Positions 33,655 through 46,700 of a stretch of DNA of 64,000 bases are shown in pieces. The position numbers and the translations under genes are program-made. The stretch is from Epiperipatus broadwayi (Eukaryota > Onychophora > Udeonychophora > Euonychophora > Peripatidae). Location of the stretch: contig JAQFVV010012512.1 of NCBI GenBank assembly GCA_028023455.1, positions 2,761,935 through 2,825,934 on the forward strand. The letters run 5' to 3'. Each line of letters opens with the position of its first letter. Position 1 is the stretch's first letter. Under the pieces are notes generated by a model. It searched no databases. It was given only the letters and a program-made list of their open reading frames with translations, and was not told the DNA's origin.

Positions 33655-34035
33655 GCATTAGATGCAGAGATGTGGATAGCAAAGGAGGCAATTCAAGAAG
33701 AAATAGGATGGTCAAGTTTTTATATGAGAGATGCAAAAATTAAAATGAAAATATTTGGTAGGTTGTGGTTTATGGATAGTAAAAGAATAGCCAAAATAGT
33801 GTTTAATTGGGTTATGAGTAAAGGGCAGGTGACAAGATGGGTCAGAAAGGTAATGTGGTATGCAAAAGATTTAGATAAAGAATTTATATCATATACTTGT
33901 ATAAAAGGTGGGATGATTGTGTTTGGAGGATTGTTGAGTGTTATAGTGGTAAGGAATGGGATAAAAGAATAGAAGCATTAATAAAAAATAGGGAGCTGGA
34001 GAGATGGAGAATTAGTATGGAGGGTAAGAAGAGTT

Positions 34036-34094
<59 letters not shown>

Positions 34095-34575
34095 CAAAAC
34101 ATTGGATGCAAATTAATTTATGATAATAGTAAGGAAAGTAGTTTATTGTTTAAGGCTCGAACGGGATCTTTAGCAACAAGAGAATATACATGTAAATGGA
34201 AAACTATGGATGATTTAGTGTGCAAATTGTGTAAGAAAGGTATAGAAAATATTAGGCATTTGTTGATTGAATGTAAATGCTTGAAAGCAGAAAGGGTACA
34301 GATAATGAAGTTATGGGAGAATAGATATGAACAAAGTGATTTTACAGAAAGTGAGTTATTGGTTTTTATGCTGGGTTTGTGGAAAGATAAGGGGTATTTA
34401 GATATAAAGGCCATAGAATTGACAAATATTATGTTGTGGAAATGGGATGGGGCAGAATATGGGAAGATTTAGAGTGGGGAATGGAAAATAAAGTGGCTAA
34501 CAGGTTTATCTGGACATAATTGCACAGATATTGTTGACTTTGTTTAAGGAGAAGCCAAAATACATCACATCACAT
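33655..34575 (+). pseudogene. LINE unit 4 (3' half only)
   Basis: It starts at GCATTAGATGCAGAGATG, well inside the post-RT region, directly after the tail of unit 3. The four bases ACAT at the junction fit both sides, so the join probably arose by recombination or deletion at microhomology. The C-terminal domain is open over 34146-34472 and keeps CKLCKKGIENIRHLLIEC and the final WKWDGAEYGK. A (TA)n tract of about 54 bp (34040-34093) has expanded inside it. It ends at CATCACATCACAT. Confidence 0.88.
34040..34093. repeat. (TA)27 microsatellite inside LINE unit 4
   Basis: In units 1 and 2 this position is a run of only four TA units (AAATATATATAGAAG). Here it has grown to about 27 and the AGAAG that follows has changed. 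Confidence 0.95.
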
Positions 34576-36858
34576 GTAAAAGTTATTTACTGTGATCAGA
34601 ATGGATGATGATGATGGTTTGCGCTGACTAAATTCAGGGAGAAACAACAAATCTTAAATATTGTTCATACAATTAAGAAATAAAAGCACTAAGACAAACA
34701 TCAGCCAGATTAAGTTTAAACATATTTTAAAATTTTATTTAAGAGAAAATTACCTTATAAGTAAAAGTTTATAATATAGCAAATAGGGTTATATCACATA
34801 TGTACCAGAAGGATGAAAATTCAATGCTCTGGCAGACAGACTGATCTTCTAATAGCGAATTATAAAGTGAGGGAGCAAATTTCTTTCAGCTGAGAATTCA
34901 CCTAAACATTGGTTTTCCCATTCACAGATATGAAAACAATACGTTCTTGAAATAAATCAATGAAACCAGTGCCAGCATGCTTTTCTAGACCCTGAAAATG
35001 CATTGGGACCAAGAATGTCATATGCCAGTAGAAGCTGCATCTATACTATATTCAAAGCAAAGATGATTGATTTACCTCAAGAACAAACAAAAAATATGAT
35101 TTAGGATGAAAAGAAAACAGGCATTTAAAACTGATGAATCCCCAACCAAACGATTGGCCAAAACTAATAATAATTAAAGGTCTCAATAGGAGACAAGTAA
35201 ATAATTAGAAAAGCGGTTACGTCTGCGCAAGCATTTCAAGGAAGTGAAATAATTATAATTAAAAATAAATTTATAAAACAAGTTCTGAGTACATGCTCTG
35301 ATAAATTTAAAGCCACACGTAAATACAAAATAAATCTAGCAAACAAATATAAACGTTCCTAGATTTTTATAAGTTAGTTTATCAGAGAGTGTTTATGAGT
35401 AAAAAAACATTAAGGCATTAAATATTTTAGCAGAAAGAAATGCCCTTCCACTGGTAATTTACCAAAGGATAAATATTATCTTCCTGCTGGCAATTTATAA
35501 AATTACAAAGAAAAACAATTCCGGTTTCTGATTTCAGAGACATAAAAAAAGAAGAAACGAAATCTCCACATATGGAAAACTAGAACAATAAATATGATAC
35601 GTCAGGCAAAAGATTTTGCGGTTTGCAAAAGCACTAACCAGTATTTAAAATCAATTATTGGATAATAAAATAGTTACAGGTGAGCTTTTAAAAATATATA
35701 AGACTGCTAAAACATTTATAAAAGTTAGGCATATAATAATACAAACTCATCAGTCACTCTCCAATAAACAAAATTGAAAGCAAACTTGGAATCTTAAAAC
35801 TAAGATTCCAAGACACATTACAAAATACAATAAAAAAGTAAATACAGCTAATAAATATGAGGTTAAATATTGATTAAGAATACAGATTTATATTAAGATT
35901 GAGAGGAGATTTACTTAAAAGAATTTACCCTGGGAAGACTGAAAGAAAACATTTACCTTACGGTAAAGCAAAGTTAGCGTAGAGTGTGCATGTTTATTTT
36001 AGTTCATTTTTCAGATCCTTTGACAGTGGCAAGGTAGAGGCACTGGGGACTGGTTTATTTTGGATGTTCATGGCATGACTGAAGGAGAATCGAGAGTCTG
36101 AGGTTCATCCCTATTTAAATTAGCAAGCATATTGTTGTTTCCAATATGTATAGCATATTTTAACATTGGAGAAAGCAAAATTGTTTTACTAACTGCAAAT
36201 TTTGCTTTTAAAGAAATTAAATGTCCAAACTACTAATGGTACAAATGTTGAATGAGGTTAATCCGAATGAATATAAGAAGCTAAACCAATCACTCTGACG
36301 AAGTATTTGCTTAGTCAAGGCTCTCTAGAATGATCCAAAAAAATTTAGGGGTTATTTATACCCCCCACTCAATTTCCCATGTAAACTTGTCCTGTTGTCG
36401 AATTCTACACCTTGGGTAGGGTAAACCAATCTCCCACTCAATCTAATGAAGAATTCTACCCAGGGAATATTTTAAACAAAAATAACAACATACAATTAAA
36501 TATCGGCTTTTTAAATGATTAAAATAAAAGCAACAGGAATGTAATTAGCAAGCGAGCCTGTTTTTAATCAAATTTATTAAAAACAAGTGAGGAAATAAAC
36601 TATATGAAAATCAATTTTATAAAAATTAAAATTATCTATTTTAAATATAAACGAGTATGTGTTTTAATACACGTACTGTTTTTAAATAATTAATAAAAAA
36701 ATTTTTTCCCAACATTAGAGATTAATGAAGATTAAAAGTTTTTAATTTTGGCAATAAACAATCTGGTTCAATATATATATATATATATATTGACTTGAGA
36801 TATTTGAATTTAATGTTAATGTGAGGCACATAAATCTAAATATATTGAAATATACAGC
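34576..36858. other. No gene recognised
   Basis: A+T-rich sequence with a perfect 12-bp hairpin CTTGGAATCTTA / TAAGATTCCAAG at 35785-35812 and an (AT)n run near 36771-36791 just before the second copy of the long repeat. No coding frame stands out. Confidence 0.35.
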
Positions 36859-37605
36859 ATGGATTAAAAATGAGAAAATAAAAAAAAGGAACATGAAATT
36901 GGAATAGATTTTTCAGGTGAAAAAATGGTAAAATTTTATTTAACTAAAACTACAGATCATAATAGGAATGGAAAGAAAAGTGTGAAGAAAAAGTTGATAG
37001 ATAGTATTTTTAAAGAACAATAAAAGTTATAAAAATATACAAAAAAAATGTATCACCTATTCTTTAAACTTTCAATGATTTTAGGTATTGCTTATTGATG
37101 GTGGTTGAGGTGAAGAATAGAACTTAACGATTTGCTTGATTTAAATAGACACTAATAATTTTGAAATTACAATCAAACATTTACAGCATAAAATTGATGT
37201 ATTACTTATTGAACAAAAATACATTAAGCTTTTTTTTTTACCACATAAATAGGATAGTATTACAATTTATAGGAGTATTATATATTATTGTAAGTGAAAT
37301 TACATATTTATATTGTGAAAAAACATAATATTAGTAGTCCTTTTTTGTTTTTGCTTCTGAGAATCAAGTATTTTATGTCAAGGCCTCAGATACTGCCACA
37401 TTAAGCACCAGGTAGGTAAGATTAAATCTTATTATCCCTTGCTCGAATTGCCTCTAATATATTCCAGTTGTGTATTTTACTTTTACTTATAATATTAATG
37501 AAATATCACTTTGAAAGTGTAAATATTTAATTTACGTTGCTTAATGTATATGAAAATTTAAACTTCCAAATAATTAAAAAAAATTACAATTTTTATATTT
37601 ATAAT

Positions 37606-38386
37606 GGTTATCGTTGATTACCCCCCCCTCCCCTGCACACCGCCTGATGACTCTGTTGCTACTCAAAAACCAATAGATATAACATTACTGGGCTGACACT
37701 ACTGTGATACAACAGTATATATGTCAGCACGTAGCTCTGGAATTCGCAGGGAGGGGGTCCGATAGTTTTGCTGATCTGAAGGATCATCAGTCATATGCAT
37801 GACAATTTTGAAAACATTATCCATGTCAGCGTTTAGCGCTGGAATTCGTGCAGAGGGGAATCCGATGGTTTTGCCGATCCGAAGGATCTTCCGTCACAAC
37901 ATACACAACATTTTTGAAAAACAAAATTATTTAATAAAATATAATAATTTCCTTTTTTCAATTAACATCCGTTCACAAAAAAAATCGTTTCAACACTATT
38001 TAAAACAATTTATGAAACACAATTCGATTTTAAAATTCCCCTCTGATCAAGCCAAGCTTAAGCTTTGAAAATCTTGTACGTTTCACACGTGATTTCTGTA
38101 TAATGCTGGAAGTACACTTTTGAATTTAGTTTAACCTTAAAAATATATATATGGAAGCTGTCTTTTGTCTTACAATTAATACTATCTAAAACTACGTCAG
38201 GTCGTCTGAAAAATAAGTACTTTGAATGCCCATGTAAAGACTTTGGATAATTTGAATTCTACACACCCTCACATCATACTGTAGCGATCAGTGAAGTGTG
38301 CAATAGTACCACAAAGAAAAAAACTGCTTACCAGCTAAAATGAACAGAACTGTTGTCGAGTGGGGGTTGGCTAATCGATGACAACC
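37606..38386. mobile_element. Non-autonomous DNA transposon, copy B (781 bp), with known empty site
   Basis: The ends are GGTTATCGTTGATTA on the left and, reverse complemented, GGTTGTCATCGATTAG on the right. TTTATAAT stands directly outside on both sides (37598-37605 and 38387-38394). In copy 1 of the host repeat the same place (740-747) has TTTATAAT once and no insert, which fixes both the element ends and the 8-bp duplication. The interior shares AACCAATAGATATAA..TTACTGGGCTGA, ATCTAAAACTAC.TCAGGTCGT and other blocks with copy A. The ORF at 37799-38068 is not a transposase. Confidence 0.95.
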
Positions 38387-38884
38387 TTTATAATTTTATT
38401 ACCATATGAATGTTATTTAAGCATGCCTTCCATGAGCATTATTAGGTTTGTTTAAATTTTGCCTTAAGTTAACCATATTTAATATTGATTTCTTTCAAAC
38501 TGATATTTCATTAATATTATGGGGTTATTAATAATAAGACACTGCCTTATCGTCTAAATTTTTAATCATTAATTTCAGAATAATTTATGCTGTGTTTGAA
38601 ACAAGCTACTTCACAAGTTCTACACTTTATTTCCAACAATGTCAATAAATAAATGCTGCAAACCTTTGACAGCTTAAAGAATATGGAATAATGTATGAGT
38701 GGTATTTATATAGAACTTCCAGAGAATGTTGTGTAATTATAACCATTTAAAATTCATATATATTAAACTGTAAATATTTAACATTTATATATTGATTTAT
38801 TGTTTTTTTTCAGCATTTATCTTTTTGTAATTGTGCTTCTTATTGATAACAAAAGTAAGTCGAATATAATTTTAATGCAGAGTT

Positions 38885-39215
38885 TAGAACATATGTTACT
38901 AATTACATAACGTTTCGAGTAGTAATATTCTCCACTTCTCTTCAGCTGTTGCTGGCCTATATGCACAGTGACAATATTCGCTTAGAAGTTGAACTCATAC
39001 CTTTAGATTTTTGAATATCGAGTTTAAGGTAAACCAGCTGAGCTAGAGCGTTTACCTTAAACTCGATATTCAAGAATCTAAAGGTACGAGTTCAACTTCT
39101 ATGCGGATATTGTTACTGTGCATATAGACCAGCAAAACCTGAAGAAGAGTGGAGAATCATACTACTCGAAACGTGTGTGTAATTACTAACCTGTATAGTG
39201 TTTAAAATCTTTGTT
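38885..39215. repeat. Foldback in repeat copy 2, with two hammerhead-like cores
   Basis: Equivalent to 1222-1532. The arms pair around 39030-39055, where TTTAAGGTAAAC and GTTTACCTTAAA flank a short loop. The core in the left arm is 38911-38945 (minus). In the right arm (plus, 39139-39175) it reads CTGAAGA, A, GAGTGG (pairing perfectly with CTACTC), GAAAC, GTG. The final G is not an allowed cleavage-site base; copy 1 has GTT there. Confidence 0.88.
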
Positions 39216-40149
39216 ATTAATATGTTTAGTTATCTCTTACCCAAATGTAACATTACAAAAACTGATTATTCACCTACTATCAAACTCCCCTTTATAGTCT
39301 TAATAATTTTTTACTAATGATAATATGTTACTTTTTCAATGTATTTGATAGTTTTTACATTTAAAAAAATTTGGGATAAAATATACGTTGCTAAAAAGAT
39401 TAGACCTATGTAATAGGTAAAATATTTCATGATTTTAAACAAGGAGGATGTCATTTGACTTGGTTTAATAACTATTTGGATGCATGAACTTTTTCAATTT
39501 GTTATTCCTGTAATTATTTTTAGTGTCTCACCCTGTCACCTCTTAAATATGTTGGAATTAAAAACGTTGAATTGTACACGTGATTTTTTTCCACCATACT
39601 GTGATTACATTTTTCTTCTGATATTTTACTTTGAATAATCTTGTCTATTTGGATTTAAACATTTTAATTCTTTAATAATATTATTAACTGTCAATAACAA
39701 GTGTTACCACCAAATTTCCGTTTTATAATGTCCAATCCTTTATTAATCATTCTGGAAATAATGAAATAATTTCCATATAATTTTAAATATAATTTTAGAA
39801 TATATTATTCTTTATCAATTTTGCAAATTAAAATTAATTTTATACTATTTTGTTCTAAAATCAGTCTATTCCAAATCATAATTCAGTAACTTTAATCTTG
39901 CCTACAATGCAGTTTAATCATTTCATATGTGTTATTATTACTGTTTAATTAATTCTCTGAGTGTTGGATCTCTTTCTTCTCAGTGTTTTCGAACCTTTAA
40001 TTCAAATTTTTAATTTTTTAGTTTATAGAACCAAGTAGAAGGTTTATGATGATATCTTGAAGTCTGAATTCCAGATAAGGGTTCAGTCATAATATATGTA
40101 CATAGTAATTCTATTATTCTCATGGATAAATGAATTCGAAGTATTATTT

Positions 40150-40394
40150 CCTGGAAATGTCATGTAATAAAAATATAATAGCCAAATAACTGATGTTTCA
40201 GAACACAAAAAAGTACTTTCCTCAGTGCTTCATCTTTCTCAAATCAAAAGAATGTGTGTGATGCCACACACATTCTTATGATTTGAATAAGAAAAGGCTC
40301 TGAGGAAAGAACTTGTTATTATACTGATACGTCAGCTATTTAGCTATTATGTTTTTACTACACGGAACCTCCTAGAAATAATACTATATATATA
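40150..40394. repeat. Terminal foldback of repeat copy 2
   Basis: Equivalent to 2412-2654 and nearly identical to it. The plus-strand hammerhead-like order GGCT, CTGAGGA, GATAC, GTC, AGCT is at 40296-40337. Confidence 0.85.
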
Positions 40395-42755
40395 TAATGA
40401 TTTAGTTCCTCAATAGTAGTGTTAAAAATATAATTAAAAAAATTCTTATCATAATTCAAATATTAAGTTAGTCATAATTGGTTTATGCCCATTAAAGTAA
40501 TGAATATAAATTTTATCAATGCATTTGTCATAGATATTTAATGAAACCCAAATGAATTCTACTACTATACATTTTTGACATATAAAATTGCTCATATTTT
40601 TATCTATATTTGTTTCTATTTAGTTCTGCCACTTATTGATTACTCTTTATGCAATATGTTTATAATAATCACTAAACCTTTTTTCTTTTCTAACAATTCT
40701 TTGCTTCATCATCATGACAACTTGTTGGAATACAAACCATAATTATAGGCATTTGGTATCTTCCACTAAATTAAATATGTAATCTTGCCACTTTATCTGA
40801 TATACCATCAATTTCTTAAATGTTATTTTTTACATTTTATTTATAATGAATTCAATTCCACTTGTGTTTTCAATGTTTGGGATTTTGTAGTAATGTTCTA
40901 CTTTAAGTCAATTATCTCTTTAGTATTCCTTATAACTTTACACAATCCATCAATGTCCGATTTAATATTATGCAGTTATTCCAATAATGTAATCTATCTT
41001 CATTTGAAAGTGATTTGTCATCCTAGATATGTAAATAAAAGGTCATCATCAAATAGCAGCGTGGATACAAATTCAAGAGATTATTAGTAGCCTTTTCCTT
41101 TGCAGCCACCAACTACTTCCTTTTCTGACAGTTTTTTAATCTCCTGGGAATAAGATTTATAATTTGGTTTTGTCCGCCTTGCTTGTAATTATCAAAAAAA
41201 AGATTATTCCATTCTGCCTTAAAGGAAACTCAATTGATAATTTAGTTAAAATCCTATCATACAAATGAAATAAACAACCATAATATGTCTTAAGTTTAAA
41301 CTCAGAAATAAAAAGGAAGCTTGCCACATTATTTGATGCAATGAAGGGAAACAGCTCACACAAATTCGTTTATTATATAAATAGTTACCCAGCTAGATAA
41401 GAAAAATGGAGTGAAAATTTGTGATTTGATTTGTTTGGTTTTATTAAGGTGTCAAAAAGAACCAAACGATATTTTTTAACAGCAAATTTATTTTTGTATA
41501 TATATGGGGGGGGGGGCATTAATTTCTATCCAAGTAATTATTGTTGAAACTTGGCTTTCATGTAAATTTATATAATCTTGGGATTTTTAACTTCTATGCA
41601 TCTTTCTTCTTTGCTATTTTCAGTTTTTTTTATTTTGTTTGTTCATTTTGCTTTCTGGAATTTCTGTATAATTTGTGTTTTTCTTAGATAGTTGTTATGC
41701 ATTTAAAGTGTTTTTGATATGAATTCTGCGTTGTAAAGATTTTATAATAGTTAGTTATAAGTAATTTGATTAGATTACCGTTTGTTTTAAAGGTTTGGAT
41801 TAACTCATCGTACTGTATATGAATGTACTGCTTAGGTTATAAAAGAAAGCCATATCATATTACTTCATAATTTTCAATTGTAAGATTTAACAATCCACGG
41901 GTGCTAGATGGTCAGGTGTTTTTAACTATATAGCAATGCTCACTGAAATTCAAAACGTTAAAGTAGCAATTTTAAAAAAGGATAAATTTGCTATAAGATT
42001 AGAAGTGTAGTAGACCCAGAAATTCCAAATAGCATAGTTTTAAGATACTCAATGTTTAAGATCATAAAACAGAAATTAATAGGGAAATGTGAATAATATT
42101 AGTTGTTGATATTAGAGAAAAATCTAACATTCATTGATTTGTCAGGTTTATAATAGATGACACTGAAATAGGATGGAGATAATTTTTTCAACGTTCTAAA
42201 GATTTAAAACAAACTATCTGAAACATAAAATACACTTTTTTCCTGAGAAAATCAGAACCTTCAATTATTGGAATATATATAATATTATCATTGTTTTATT
42301 CTTATTAATTCAAAATTTTAGAGTTATTTTAGCTTTTTAAGTATATATAAATACATGTCCATCATCTATACTAAACTTAAATGTAATTATAAAGGACTTG
42401 AAGTCAAACTTTTAAGGTCCCTATACATATCCAATCCATCTTATAAAGCCAATCTTCCACATATTTATACAATCAGTAATCACTTTACATTAAGGTAGAA
42501 AATCTTCATACTTTAAAGGACAACCTTCAATCTTCTTCACTTTCCAACTCTTCGGCCATCCATTTCATTGATAAATTCGTTGTTGATGCCAATATAATTG
42601 TGATACAACTGTGGTCATGTGTATCAGTTGTATAAAATGGATTGGATAGCTGTATGGATCTTGAAAGTTTGATCTCAAGTCACTTATAAATATATACATA
42701 CTTTGTACCGGGCACCCATATGAGTTAAGAACAATGATCACATGACGGCACTACT
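40395..42755. other. A+T-rich DNA, no gene recognised
   Basis: The ORFs at 40785-41087 (plus) and 41157-41363 (minus) lack motifs I recognise. A run of 11 G is at 41506-41516. No paired repeats found. Confidence 0.3.
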
Positions 42756-43256
42756 TGAGTTTAAATATATATAGAAGTAAACAGAATATTGGGTGTGAGT
42801 TAATTTATGATAATAGCAAGGAAAATAGTGTACTGTTTAAGGCTTGAACAGGATCTTTAGCAACAGGGGATTATAAACATAAATAGGAAAATGTGGGTGA
42901 TTTAGTCTTGAGGTTGTGTAAGGAAGGCAAAAAAATATTAGGCATCTGTTAATTGAAAGCAGAAAGGGTACAAATAATAAATTGGGGAAGAATTAATATA
43001 AGCAAAGTGATTATATAGAATGTGGATTATTAATTTTTATGCTGGGTTTGGGAAAAGATAAGAGGGATTTAGATATAAAGACTATGGAGTTGACAAAGAT
43101 TATGTTGTGGAAATGGGATGGAGCAGGATGTGGAAAAACTAAGGACAGGGAATGGAAGGGAAAGATAAAGTGGCTAACAGGTTTCTCTGGACAATGTTGT
43201 TGAGAGTTTCCTCACTCAGTGTAAGGGATAAATCACAGTACATCCCATCACATCAC
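42756..43256 (+). pseudogene. LINE fragment 5, isolated and strongly decayed
   Basis: It begins at GAGTTTAAATATATATAGAAG, the same TA-rich spot inside the C-terminal region where unit 3 was invaded and unit 4 expanded, and runs to a CATCCCATCACATCAC tail. It carries many more substitutions and small deletions than units 1-4 (the CCHC motif is lost), so it is an older copy of the same family. Confidence 0.85.
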
Positions 43257-44030
43257 TGGAAAATTTATTTGAGGTAACTGAATATTCACTAATGATGATA
43301 AGCAGACATAACATAAAATAAATTACTTGTCCCTGACATTAGCTCAGCTTAGAGTTTTAAACTCCCAGTTATTAAACAATTGTTAGACAGATACAGTTAA
43401 CAAACATCAGCCAAAGTTAAATAACATACACTATTTATTAATATTTATAAAACAATTTAAATATAAGAAAACACAAACCCCATCGAAATCAAATTATATA
43501 AAATAAAATAGTATTTTTTCACGGTTGCTTTGACATTAGTAGATACCTATTAGAATGGTTGTTTCATATCATAATCATAGAACTATTATCCCGGCAAATA
43601 AAATATTTTTCCAGTTAAATTCTTTTTATTAAATGCTCATTATATAGCTTGAACACTTAAGACTATCCTTCCTTATTATTACTATAACCATGGCAAACTG
43701 ATACAAATGTGCTATGACACAGTATGGAGTGATCGAACCTTAGCCACGCAGAAGAGATGGTGGACTTACAGCAGGTCATCTTATTGCACCCAAATAGGAA
43801 AGCTAAATTATCTCGAATAAGTCTAGTAAATATCAATCATTTTTCACATATATAACCTAATTTGAAACATGTATAATTACCAAATCTCGGCAGAAAACAA
43901 TAGTTTATGGATTTTTGATTTATTTTCTCATTTGTTATGTCCAAGAACAAATTAATAAAATGCATAAATATCTGATACATAATGACTTATCAGTTATAAA
44001 GTTCCTCTAAGAAAAATTATTAGTAATGGT

Positions 44031-44073
<43 letters not shown>

Positions 44074-45579
44074 ATAAATATAAGTCAATGACTATTTTTA
44101 AAATGTGCATATACATTAAGAAAATAATTATTATAACAGTGCCTGGCTTATTATGCTATATGAAAGTTTATATTATTGCTAAGTCCATCATGGTTTTTGC
44201 TTCCTGAAATTTACTGAAGAGATAGCTACCTTTGTCCATTTTGTAGTTAGAATTTTCCAGGCAGGCAGTTGAGAGTCTTTTTTGTATGCTGGCTTCAGAA
44301 GGTCATCTTTCAAAATATTTATGTTTTATGACATGTTGAATGAAGTAAATTCGGTGTAGAACATGTAATTCATCTTAATAAAGTACCTAGACAAGCATAT
44401 ATTGATAAACACCACTAGGAATCATATATCATTTCATTTTACTACTGCAGGCCACATTTCATGATCTGTCTGCTAGTATCAATAATTTTGAAAAAAGATC
44501 TGGCAAGAAGTGTGGCTTGTCACACAGAATAAAAAACCCCAGCATATGGAATACAATCTTAACTGGTAGAATAGGAAAAATCTGATAATTGTGATATGTC
44601 CATGCCTTCAAAATCATATGACCTGGTGTCTTATCAGAGAGGTTTCTATTCCCTGAGTAATTTCCCACATTTGTTATGTCCAGCTAACTCTTATTGCAAT
44701 ATCAGACTTCTGGTCTGTGACTTTAACTGTTTCCAGACTAAATGAACTGTGATAATCGCCCAGTAATGACTAATATTAGGTTGAGATTGACTGCATTTAA
44801 TAATAATATAATCGTTATAATTGTTAACTAACATTACAATGCATATACCTAACTACATTACATATATACATAAGCCTGTAGGCATATATAAATAATAATA
44901 GATCTATACAACCTGTTTAAGTCCTAGCTAGCTGTTTTATATTTGGAGGCCAATTCTCTGCATTTGAAATCACTGTGCATTTGGGGAACGTTCTGCACCC
45001 ATTTACTAGTCTGTGTGCATGGGTATATCTCCAAGAATAAAGTGTTATTTTCTTTATCCACTTTGCACTGAGACTTTTCATTGTTTCCTCTCCTAATGCT
45101 GATTGATTCATAGTCTCATCCATCAGTTAAGGTGATTACTCACTTCACTGATTTTATGCTAGGTACAAGAATTTAAGCTATTATGTATGTGTATCTTTAA
45201 TTACTGAGTTATAGTTAGCTTACAGTTTATTATCATTGACGAAAACTAGCTCTCAAATTTCTTTAATTGTTCATCTACTATTATAATACCACATTTTTTC
45301 TCATCGATTTAAATTGCTTTTACTTTTCTTATATTTAGAAATTAATCTTTTTTTTCTAATTTTGCAATGTTACAGTTACATCTTATTTCACTATTTTAAA
45401 AAGATCAGTCTTTAAAAATTCTATAATTCTTTTATAACTTCGTTTATTTCTATTTGCAATATATACCTTTATACATAATAATGTACCTGAGGAGTTTTAT
45501 CTTTATTTTGTTATGCTGGTGAAAATTTGATTCTGATTCGCTTGGTGCGTTCTCTAAAAATGTTATTGTTTACCAATTG
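43257..45579. other. No gene supported
   Basis: A+T-rich sequence with (TA)n(TG)n at 44031-44074. Minus-strand ORFs at 44459-44668 and 44917-45123 have more normal composition and lie downstream of the gypsy remnant on the same strand, so they may be decayed retroelement sequence, but no motif supports this. Confidence 0.3.
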
Positions 45580-46217
45580 ATATTTTCCTTGTGTAGCTGA
45601 TACTATTTGGCAACCAGACACCCCTAATCATGAGATATTTTGATCTCCTAATGCCCTCCTATCATGATTTTATTTTATCATTTTCTGCCTTCCTTTGACT
45701 GGTATCAAGCTAAGATCATGTTTCATAATGCAGCCTTTGTATATTAATAGCTGCTTACAGACATTCCATAGTTCCTTATAGAAAAAACAGACATTTCTTT
45801 GGCCAGCCTTCTTTGATCTGTTACATGATCCATTGATAGCCATCATCTTTTCCTGTTCACTGAGCTACCACTTTGTTTTTTACTCTACTTCAGTACATCT
45901 GTATACTTAGTTTTATTATGTTTCTAGTCCTCATGAACTTTTTCTGAACTGCTTCAGTTAGGTACTGTTTGCTGGAATGTTTTTGTTCTATGGGTATATA
46001 TATCTACTTTACCCAAATTCCCATTGATCCCTCTGGAATTTTTTTTCCTCTTGAGGCTATTGATTTCAATAGTGAAAGTTATTCCTACTCCCGTTTCACT
46101 GAACTTTTCTTGACATAATAAATATGGGTAAATGGAGTCAGACAAAAAAGCATACTCTACTTCCATGTGAATCCAAACTTGACCATAGTGAAATTGTAGC
46201 AGCAGTTGGACTTGCAC
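45580..46217 (-). pseudogene. Ty3/gypsy pol remnant (RNase H to integrase linker)
   Basis: Minus strand, in broken frames. Around 45840-45690: KEGWPKK, then in a neighbouring frame KELWNVCKQLLIYKGCIMKH followed by a P and RQ, the order seen between RNase H and integrase in gypsy pol (GWP, then W..R.EL....G.L.KG....IP..LR). Next, 45660-45590: EGIRRSKYLMIRGVWLP, like the second half of the integrase zinc-binding region (H.GI..TK..LR..V.WP). The catalytic D,D-35-E core was not found. The upstream open stretch 46217-45954 lies on the same strand but matches no pol domain I can name. Heavily decayed. Confidence 0.5.
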
Positions 46218-46700
46218 TCTCTTGCCTTGAGGTATAACTTCATGGTCTATAATAATCTGTAAAGTTTAAACTCTCCTCTACTCTTTTTTTTCTAACACTT
46301 TATTGTCATGATGGAAAAAATACAGAAATTAAAAATATGTTTTCCATTTCTTATAGAAAAAAATTAATGACGCTTCTCAATTCACTTTAACCCTTTTAAA
46401 AACAACTTTGTCATATTTTTATCAAAATATGTTATATAAGCATCAATTAAGAATATTTGCTAATCAAAATAAATAGTGGAATTTTATAATTACCAATATA
46501 TTTATTGTAACATAAAACATGCATGTTTTAATTTCAAAATCAGATATTATTAATTAGATCTTTGTAAATGTTTAAATTATAATAAAAAACATTAATTCAA
46601 AATTATTTCATTTTTAACTCTTATTCCAGTGTAATATAAAAAATATCTGCAAAAATTTTTCTCTGTTTATTTCAACTTTTTCTTTCAACTTTATAACTGG

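Larger units (their letters stand above)
36859..40394 (+). repeat. Long dispersed repeat, copy 2
   Basis: Collinear with 1-2655 over its whole length, with scattered substitutions and three main length differences: the 781-bp transposon at 37606-38386, an extra piece of roughly 60 bp near 39545-39605 (containing AACGTTGAATTGTACACGTG), and a different centre in the first foldback. Flanked by (AT)n on the left and (TA)n on the right. Confidence 0.92.

Noticed and set aside
27822-34575. Independent targeted insertion of four LINEs into their own CATCA tails
   Set aside because: Units 2 and 3 share an identical 5' start and the same lethal lesions, which fits DNA duplication better.
41506-41516. 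Run of 11 G as a possible quadruplex
   Set aside because: A single G-run without partners nearby; most likely a homopolymer.
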